The notes beneath the pieces were generated by a model. The model ran no database searches. It was not told the origin of the DNA and saw only the letters and a list, made by a program, of their open reading frames with translations. From Nephrotoma appendiculata (taxonomy: Eukaryota > Arthropoda > Insecta > Diptera > Tipulidae): DNA of 64,000 bases. Each line of letters begins with the position of its first letter. The first letter of the stretch is position 1. The DNA is taken from contig OX371223.1 in NCBI GenBank assembly GCA_947310385.1, positions 366,027,390 through 366,091,389 of the forward strand, written 5' to 3'. The position numbers and the translations under genes were made by a program. Below are positions 56,491 through 64,000 of the stretch, one piece after another.

Positions 56491-56988
56491 TGTAATCATT
56501 TTCGTTAAATGTATATTAATATTTTGGTATTGTTCTAATTGTAATTCAGGTGGCACTCAAGTTGTTTTTTGTTAGAAACCGGATAAACGTTTTTTGTTCT
56601 AGTGCATTCTGTAAAAATTTAGATTTTGTTTTCCGCGGCAATTTATTCATAAATTGAATACACTTTAAAAATGGTTACTCCTCCTAATACACCGATAAAG
56701 CAGGATATTTCGTTTAAACAACAATATAGTGCGAATGACTTTGGTACGTCAGCACGTGTGAATCGTGTGGCGGTCAAGTTACTCCTTTTTTCGAGCCCAC
56801 GTCTTTGGTTCCATAGTATACAGGCACAGTTTAAAACGTCAGGGATCTTTGAGGACCATACTAAGTTTTATTATGTAATATAAGGGTTCTCGACAAAAAA
56901 TATCTAAAAATCGTTTGTGACATACTTGAGAATTCAACGGATACGAAGAAGTATTCTGCTATTCGCAGCATGTTAATGAATGATTTAA

Positions 56989-57655
56989 GGGGACATAGCA
57001 CCTTCAAAATTGAAAAAAAAAGTTTTTCAAATATTTTTTTTAATGGAATAAAAAGAGATATCTTTTAATGAAACTTTCCATTGACATTTTATTTAACTGA
57101 AAGTACAAAAACAATTTTTTTAGATTTTTTTAGCCCAAGGTCGTCTGCTACAAAGGTTTTCCAAAAACACTGAAAATTCGCGGCGTGCATCATAACTACT
57201 CTCAGAAACGTCTGAAAAAAACGGGGCTTTATTCAGCATTAAATCGCCCTTGTAATGAACTAAAAGGAAAATAATTGAAAACCCCCACCCCCCCCCCCCC
57301 CCCCCCATTTAGTTGTAACTCAAAAAATTGAAAGCCGATTCCGTAGTTCATTCTGAGCAGAAATATATGTAGATCAACGTGTTAAAATTTTAGAACGATT
57401 GGATAAGCAGTTTTTTCACAATCTTGCACGCCAACTTGAAAAACGTCCTTTCGACATAACCGCGTTTAAATTTCGTCATTTCGAGATAACCGCGTAAAAA
57501 ACGATTTTGGCGCGCTTCGCAATAAATAAAATAATTTGTTTTTTTGAGATTTTTATGTTTGTATCATTAAAATCATGTTTTTTAACATTCATTCTAACAT
57601 ATTCTATCATAAAAAAAATTTCGATTTTTTTAAAATTTGAAGGTGCTATGTCGCC
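56989..57655. mobile_element. TTAA-flanked MITE, 667 bp
   Basis: Ends GGGGACATAGCACCTTCAAA and, on the complement, GGCGACATAGCACCTTCAAA, directly flanked by TTAA (56985-56988 and 57656-57659). TTAA targets are used by piggyBac and Kolobok transposons. No transposase inside. Contains a C-tract (57282-57306) and a short repeat, (T)TTCG(T/A)(C/G)AT(T/A)ACCGCGT, near 57455-57500. Confidence 0.75.
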
Positions 57656-58059
57656 TTAACCTAATCGGATTCTTTTTTGCTTTGTTCGTCTGAATACTGA
57701 AGAGAAATAAGAAAATTCGCAAAAACCCAAAAGAAAAATACGGGAAATCACAAAAAGTCGAAAAATCGTATAAAATTTGTGAAAACTTAATGGAAACTCC
57801 GGAAAAATCGGAAAAATCCGAAGGAAAAACCGAATAATCGAAGTTTGCGTTTTGTATGGAAACTTTGTATGGAAATTTTATATGGAAATGCACTTAACAC
57901 CACCAATGAGAATTATATTTCAATGAGAATTCAGTTATGTAGTCACTTCGGATTATTTTCAATAGATGGCATTGGTGGCGGGCAAATCGTTTGACCGCTG
58001 CGCTATGCATTACAAATATTTCTAAATCGAATTTTCACACCGTGCAGTTGTGCTCAAAC

Positions 58060-58520
58060 ATTTCAGCAAGAATTTGTGAAATCTAACAGATTTAAAATTG
58101 TTTTCTCGAACAATGGCACCGAAAAAGTAAGATGTCATTCAAAATTTCATTCCGGTACAGTTGTTTTCCTTCAAATCAGTTAACAAGAATGAAGTGATGA
58201 TAGTTGACTATCACACAGAATTCTTGAATTTGCTGGAATTACCCGGGTTATCACCTCACGGTTTGTAATTGTAAGTAGGCTCAGCCATCATCATGTTGTG
58301 TACAATCAATGATGGGACTATGGCTGTGAAAAAGCTTATGAACAACATCATCGAGGCATCGATTATCAAGGGAGAGGGAACAAAGGAGGGGGTTTTGATT
58401 CCGCACATCTTGTTGATTCCAACGGACTTGCCATTCGAGTTCAAACAGCTTCAACTCCTAGAGCGTCTCGCATTCGCGATAACGGCTGAGATATGTCGGC
58501 TGATGACTTTCGGCTGAAGC
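58060..58520 (+). mobile_element. Helitron helicase C-terminal fragment
   Basis: Plus-strand reading: VDYHTEFLNLLELPGLSPHG near 58205-58265, then (58330-58500) NNIIEASIIKGEGTKEGVLIPH and ILLIPTDLPFEFKQLQLLERLAFAIT. This fits the end of Helitron proteins (TEFLNSL...PPH...IPRIPLIPTD-PFEFKRLQFPVRLAFAMT). Confidence 0.72.
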
Positions 58521-59161
58521 ATAATAATACTTGACATAACATATATAGTATTTTCGACTGAGACAGCAAAGTCACTATTTATATATTATCAATTTTTTTT
58601 ACTTTAGGCTGGAAACTATCGGCTAACTTTAACAGGGTAATTTTTAATATACAAAGTTTAATATGATAAATCAAACACAAATGTAAAATTTAGCAAAAGT
58701 CAAATGAGAAGAACCAGTTTATTTTAATTTTAACTAATATTCCAATCCCTTTCTAATGTGCTTCTTTTAATGAAAGGCGATTTAACGTAGTTTATATTAT
58801 ATTATATTTAAAAATAGTTCCCATTTTCTCCATATGCTAAAAAATATTACATAAGATTTAAAAAAATTAAATTTGTTAAAAGCGCGACATGTTCTATATG
58901 TTTTCGATGCCAATATCAATTGTCTGCAGTCGTACGTTGTGACGTCAACAATTACAAAATACGCGCCGAAGCAGACCTTGATGTGTTCAGTTTTTACGCG
59001 TGCCATTTATTTGTTTTCCGCATTGTTAAGCAAGGTCATTAAGTTTTAGCAAAATAAACGAAATTGCGATGAGAATATGAAAATGCAAACTAGCATAGTC
59101 GGAAAATTTACATTTGTTTTTCGTGTACTTGTATAACATTTTCATTTCCTCTAAGTTTTAC

Positions 59162-59206
59162 TATATAAGACGAACATTCCACCGTTAAGACTTAGTCATG
59201 ATCAGT
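59162..59206 (+). promoter_or_regulatory. TATA box with Inr-like sites
   Basis: TATATAAG (59162-59169), followed by AGTCATGATCAGT, in which TCAT (A at 59197) or TCAGT (A at 59204) could be the initiator. An ATG follows at 59230. Confidence 0.35.
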
Positions 59207-59229
59207 AAATATTAACAGTAAAACTCATT

Positions 59230-59541
59230 ATGTACAAACTTTTAACCGTTTTAAGAGTTGCTACGCTTCAAAAGTTAAAATTTAGGTTGATGTGTGAACT
59301 TAAAATAAAATTAACAATACACGTGAATTATAGTCACCAGTCAGGGTTAAAATGGCCAATCGTCAAATCGCTCCGCACCACAGCACCTTTTATGGTTTTG
59401 TATATGTATAACGGTAAACATCATATAGGTAATATTGATCTAAACAATTTACAACATTTTGAATATCTTCAGATCAAAAAATATTTTTGTTTCATGCGAT
59501 ACGACCGTGATAATCGAGAAAATCGTTGGCAAATGTGTTAA
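59230..59541 (+). CDS. Candidate small gene, unrecognised
   Basis: A 103-codon open frame beginning MYKLLTVLRVATLQK, about 60 bp after a TATATAAG box. The N-terminus is basic and mildly hydrophobic but lacks a clear signal-peptide core. The C-terminal half (VLYMYNGKHHIGNID, then HFEYLQIKKYFCFMRYDRD) is aromatic and charged. No family was recognised, no intron border is evident and no AATAAA was seen nearby. The promoter-like context is the main reason for listing it; it may be non-coding. Confidence 0.3.
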   Translation: MYKLLTVLRVATLQKLKFRLMCELKIKLTIHVNYSHQSGLKWPIVKSLRTTAPFMVLYMYNGKHHIGNIDLNNLQHFEYLQIKKYFCFMRYDRDNRENRWQMC

Positions 59542-59544
59542 TTT

Positions 59545-60819
59545 GTCATCTACAATAATTAGTTGTTAGCGATTTATTGTCACAATTGTCAAATTTATTT
59601 TGGTAAAACAATTTTTTGTAGAATCAAGTTTCTTATTGCGAGGTATTTCGTTAAGATATAAGAATTAATTTTCGAGAAGGCGCACCTCCCACTCATTTAT
59701 ATGAACGGTTCGACCTAATTTTCTTGTTTGGTCGGGGGGGTTCCTTTTGAGGTAACGAAGATATATACCTTAGCTCGTTAGCATACACAGCAATCTTCAA
59801 AATTTAAAAACGGGTATCAAGATCAAGGATGGCCTAGTAGACACTCGTGCAACTCGTTACTTTTTATAACGCTCAAAATTCATGAAACAACACAAAGCCG
59901 CTCACAGATTACAAATCAAAGCTTGTAATCTATAAAAAAATATTGGGATCCAGTTTTAGATATAAAACTTGAACTGGTCTGGGTCAATAGCCGTATTAAA
60001 CCCTCGACAGACACAAATAAGCTAATAGCGAATTCGAGGTTACGTAGTTTTTTCAGTCTTTCAGCACATGATTTTAGCAAAATTGGATTACCGCGTTTCA
60101 TAACTTTGTAATCCCAATTAGTTACAAAAACTCAATAACTATGAAATGCAAAGAAAAGAGTGCGAATGCGTGTGTGCCAGGAATTTTATTTCAAATGTGT
60201 TACAGGCTGGCTACTGCCAACCTGCAGATATTCACTAAGCTCCTGCAGAGGCCTCCACGGTGATGTTTTGCCGGCTACGTTCTCAGCGAGAAGTGCGAGG
60301 GTCGTGGGGTTTGAGGCATGCAGGGCTCCTGGCCTACACCGTGATTAACAGAAAGTTGGGGAAACGCAAATAATAAATAAAAACCGTAGTTCCGCCGAAA
60401 TTCGTCGGCCGGAACCTGAGGAACGAACAACTCAAAAATTATAAATGGGAGAGAGGTGCCTTGGTGTGCGCATCCATTCGAATTCAAACAGGGCAAAGCC
60501 CCGGTTACGAAATTGGATGCGGGCACCAAGGGACCACAAACACTAAACCGACACAGAGGGAGTCTCCGCTCCCATCATACCACACAAAAAATTTAATAAT
60601 TCATTTTATTATAACCAAAACAAAGAAGCAACTCCCCTTTTCCCCCCGTACCACGACAAGAGAGAACGAGAGAGAGAGAGCAATACGCACCGAGCGCGCA
60701 CCCGCTGTGCGGCGCTCGATTACAAAATAGTTGAAAATTTAAATAATTTAAAATATATGGAAAAAATAAAAATAAATTAAAATTAAATAAATAAAAAAAA
60801 AAAAATCGTACCTTATTAC
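59545..60819. other. Unassigned, increasingly GC-rich towards the right
   Basis: 60180-60560 is markedly richer in G+C than its surroundings and has open frames without known motifs. A GAGAGAGAGAG tract lies at about 60670-60680. Possibly the edge of a repeat unit or an LTR. Confidence 0.35.
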
Positions 60820-61310
60820 TACAAAAAAAACTGTTGCGGCCTTGCGCGGCCGTCATGCCACAGACACCCCTGTCCGGACCGTTGCGGCCTTGGTGCCGTT
60901 GTTGTTGCGGGGCCTTTCCCGATATCAATAAATAAACCCGAGGTGCCGGTTGGCCACCCGTTCGGTGCGGTGCCTTTCACCGATACCAACAAAATCCAAA
61001 GTCGGGCAACCGGTTGGTCGGCTACCCGTTCGTTGCGGCAGACCACCGATACCACAAAAAAATATAAACCACGAGGGGCCGGTTGGCCACCCGTTACGTT
61101 GCGACCTTGAGTGGTCGTACGTTGCGGCAGACCACCGATAATACAATAAAAACTAGGTGCCGGTTGGCAACCCGTTACGTTGCGGGGCCTCTCCCCGAAA
61201 CCAATATAAAACGAATGGCCTCAACTGGCCACCCGAAACTCGTTGGGCGTTGGCTCGCCTTAAAACCGTATATAACGTGGCCTTAACGGGCCACCCGTTG
61301 ATTACACCGC
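60820..61310. repeat. GC-rich minisatellite, units about 60-90 bp
   Basis: Five to six diverged units share GGTGCCGGTTGGCCACCCGT, then (A)CGTTGCGG(G/C)(G/A)CC, then (A)CCGATA(C/T)CA(A)TA(A). Instances of GGTTGG(C/T)CACCCG or close variants lie near 60948, 61015, 61080, 61160 and 61215, with a final GGGCCACCCG near 61290. Confidence 0.7.
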
Positions 61311-62607
61311 CGTTTTATGTTTTATAAGCAGGAATATTCCGTCTATTCTCGTGGTATATTGTGTAATCAGCTTAAAGACAATTCCTTCAGTTAAATTTTT
61401 ACACGACGTAAATAACAGTAATCCAAGTGGAAGGCAATTTACAAAAGTTGGCACAATTGATGTAACTGAGTAAATCAATTTGCTGTCTCGAATCGGCTAT
61501 CCTCAAATACACAACAAAAATCCGATACTTTGTAGCGTAATTTGTAACGTTGAGCACACCAGACAATAAAAATTTATTTTTATGATTTTTTATTTTTTTA
61601 TTGTAACTACACCATAACCTTTGTACACGTTTTCTTAATTAAATTTTGTGTATTTCTTCACTTTTCGAATCACCAAAACTTGGTTTAACAATAAATTTTC
61701 ATAATATAAAAAAAAAATATAAACTTGGTTAAACCAAAACCTCAAACTATATCTTGCAGAACTCAAATTCCAAGCTTTTTTTTTTTTTGAAAAATTACAC
61801 ACCAGAAAAAAACTCTTGATATCAATCAAAATCACAAAACCGAATGACTAACTAAAAAAAATATTCGAGCGTCGCACAGCTCGTAAAACGTTTTAGAAGA
61901 AAATGCATCTCTCTTCTCTGTCTCTCCTCTGTACCAAATTTTCGTTGGTACAAAAGAGAGACATACAAGAAAAAAACATTTTTTTCAAAACGTTTTACTT
62001 TGCACACACTCGATGCGCACCGCTCTCTCTCTCTCCCCCATTCTCGTTCCGTTGCCAACATAACAGAAGAAAACACACAAGAATCCATCCACCAAGAAAT
62101 CACGTTCAGACAACAAACCCGGACGCATGAAACCACGTGGAGAATAGAAACAAATTTACAAAAATGTCTTGTTAAGACCACACAGTCGTAACAAATGTTA
62201 TGTCGCAAAAATTAAAATTGAAATCGTGATCAGTGTGATTATCACGATAATTTTTGTGTCAGTCGGAGGCATTACTTTGGTACTTGCACAACAACAATTC
62301 CATATAATTTCAATCCGGAATGAAAAATTGTATTCCACCTAAAAGAAGGTTTAGGAATAATTATATTCTTCGTGTAGTTCAAATGTTCACCTCCAGATTA
62401 AATATATAATTTTTTATTGCTTGCTGCAATATGTGATTCGATTTTGAAAATTTTTTAAAGCATCGTTTAGTTTATTAAATTTTGTTTTAAGAAGAAAACT
62501 TTATTTTGACATTTATTTTTCAGTATTACCAACCGTTGAAAGTAAAAAAATAACTATTGTTTGTCACACTTTGAGCACAAAGTTTCATTCCATTCGTGAA
62601 GGCTGCC
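61311..62607. other. AT-rich, no gene recognised
   Basis: Contains a hairpin around 61932-61952 (GTACCAAATTTTCGTTGGTAC) between matching CTCTCT/AGAGAG tracts, and CTCTCTCTCTC at about 62023. Open frames on both strands here are low in complexity. Confidence 0.4.
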
Positions 62608-62895
62608 GAATGAAAATTGTCTACGAGCTAGTGCAACATAATAAAGTTAAAAATGTGTGATCTCAAAACGGCGATACCAACTTTAATTTTTATTTTTTAT
62701 TATGTAAATAGCACATATAATGCAATTGTTGTTGTAAACATGCTAACAACGACATTTCTATTTTCATAAAGGGCTAAAAAATTATTTAGAGCAACTAACA
62801 AATCAAAAAATCAAAATAAAAGTTGGTACCGCCGTTTTGAGATCACACATTTATAACTTTGTTATGTTGCACTAGCTCGTAAACAATTTTCATGC
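62608..62895. mobile_element. Foldback element, ~75 bp arms
   Basis: TGAAAATTGTCTACGAGCTA (62611) pairs with the complement of the right end (TGAAAATTGTTTACGAGCTA from 62892). Arms continue through GTGCAACATAA.AAAGTTA and GATCTCAAAACGGCG. About 130 bp of AT-rich centre. Confidence 0.7.
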
Positions 62896-64000
62896 TTTCT
62901 CGGAGCACGGACCATTATGGATTGGAGAATAATAGGTTTAACGTTCCACTTACCGAGGGTCTGTCAGGTTATACAAGCGGTATTCAACGTTGTCTCTCGT
63001 TGACAGGCGTACTTCTGCCTTTATGAGAGAAATTTCTGAGGAACTTTAGACATAAGGGTGTATGAGTTTAGTTTTAATAGAAGCCTCACTATCGAAAAAT
63101 CCGAATATCTCTTACCGAATATCGCAATTAGTACAGCTTGATAGACACTTCAGTAGTCGTGGAGGATGTAAGAGGGAAAAAGCTTTACTTAGATACAGAA
63201 CATGTGGAAATATCAGTTCTAGATTTGTCCTCAAAAGATGGGGAAAAATAGCGTATAACCGATAGTTTTAAGGAAACCTGAAATTTTAGAATATTTATGT
63301 GACCTGTATCAGTACAGATTCGCATATAGAGATGAAATTGAGACTTCTAACTTAGTGCTTCTGGACATTTATGTGCCTATGATGGTTAAGGATTTGAGAT
63401 AAGTGTCCCACTAATTGACCAGCCAGCTGTTTGCTACACTTTCATCAAGACTTGAGATATACCTGAATATTTAAAACTGAAAACCTTACAAATAATCTTT
63501 TTTCTTCAAACCATATTTTTTCTGTAAACGTCACGCTGGAAAAAATGCTGAAAAATGAGTTGCCAGTAGGCGCTCAACGGATTCCGCGCTAGATAGGGGT
63601 ACCTTGTGTTTTTAAACTACAGAACAGGATCAAAGCTTTGGTTTTATTGCTTCTTAGATCGGATCAGAACATTTTTAGAATTTCTTAATTCAGGCCTATA
63701 TAGCTTTCTAGGCGAAGTTCGTTAGAATTCTGAACTGCCTTTGCTCGTTTGAAGCATTTATTAGAGTTCTATAACGAAAACGATCTAGAAGAGCATCTTC
63801 CTATCAAAACTTTATTAAAAGTATGGGAGAACTAGTGTACGACCGTACAAGCTCTTGAATAAATCCAATGGTTGTGGAAACTGTACCGGTAATGAATAAA
63901 ATGGCAGCATAAAACAACTCTGAATATATTCCGGATAGTTTATCTACCATATATTGTGTTAAGTGTTCTTTGTATGCAATTTGTAATGGAGATATTAGTG
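62896..64000. other. Right edge, unassigned
   Basis: An open 67-codon plus frame (63062-63265) has no known motif. No repeat structure seen. Confidence 0.35.

Noticed and set aside
60593..61286. Several overlapping open frames on both strands
   Set aside because: They arise from the GC-rich tandem units, which lack stop codons in several frames; no protein motif.
61852..62208. 118-codon minus-strand ORF
   Set aside because: Low-complexity CT/GA-tract sequence with a hairpin; no domain.
1..64000. CRISPR arrays, bacterial operons, rRNA genes
   Set aside because: No regularly spaced identical repeats, Shine-Dalgarno-led ORF strings or rRNA signature were seen; the DNA is eukaryotic.

Overview
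The window is AT-rich, intron-containing insect genomic DNA, most likely from a fly (Diptera), though the sequence alone does not fix the species. The evidence is two secreted takeout/JHBP-family genes with GT-AG introns, TATA boxes and AATAAA signals, set in a dense bed of decayed insect transposons. There is no bacterial operon, CRISPR array or rRNA gene.

Host genes. Two takeout-like paralogues point at each other. Gene A (+) has exons 17805-17868, 27587-27827 and 27901-28345 (249 aa). Gene B (-) has exons 48769-48712, 40411-39928 and 39852-39657 (245 aa). Both carry a signal-peptide exon split in phase 1 just before the conserved [SD][IL]PRC motif, then a very long first intron (9.7 and 8.3 kb). 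Each has a second short intron, but at different places. A small unrecognised ORF with a TATA box lies at 59230-59541 and is only a candidate gene.

Mobile DNA, left to right. 1-2130 is the protease/integrase/env end of an errantivirus-like Ty3/gypsy element with a tRNA-derived insertion. 4.4-7.6 kb is a Jockey LINE split by a hAT-like element that itself holds a mariner fragment. 7.7-8.3 kb holds degenerate tandem repeats. 9.6-12.5 kb has a mariner tail and a Ty3/gypsy pol. 12556-13368 is a non-autonomous Harbinger. 13.98-16.4 kb is a large inverted repeat enclosing a mariner relic and an ORF with a ubiquitin-protease-like Cys box. Intron 1 of gene A holds a Tc1-like element, a Tigger/pogo element (20890-23374) with a nested palindromic MITE, a LINE endonuclease fragment, another Tc1-like relic, a MITE and a full SINE.

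Between the two genes lie a TIR element with an unrecognised ORF (29903-31824), a second copy of the MITE, a Helitron fragment, a satellite array with a hAT-type MITE inside it, and LINE fragments in both directions. Intron 1 of gene B holds gypsy RT, three foldback or MITE-like elements and a hAT transposase relic. From 49.4 to 58.5 kb Helitron pieces dominate, with a foldback at 50.2 kb and a TTAA-flanked MITE at 57 kb. The last 6 kb has a GC-richer minisatellite (60.8-61.3 kb) and a foldback (62.6 kb), then unassigned sequence.

Nothing here is clearly a new biochemical system. The most informative items are the takeout pair with reciprocal introns, the several precisely bounded non-autonomous elements with target-site duplications, and the inverted-repeat element with the protease-like ORF.
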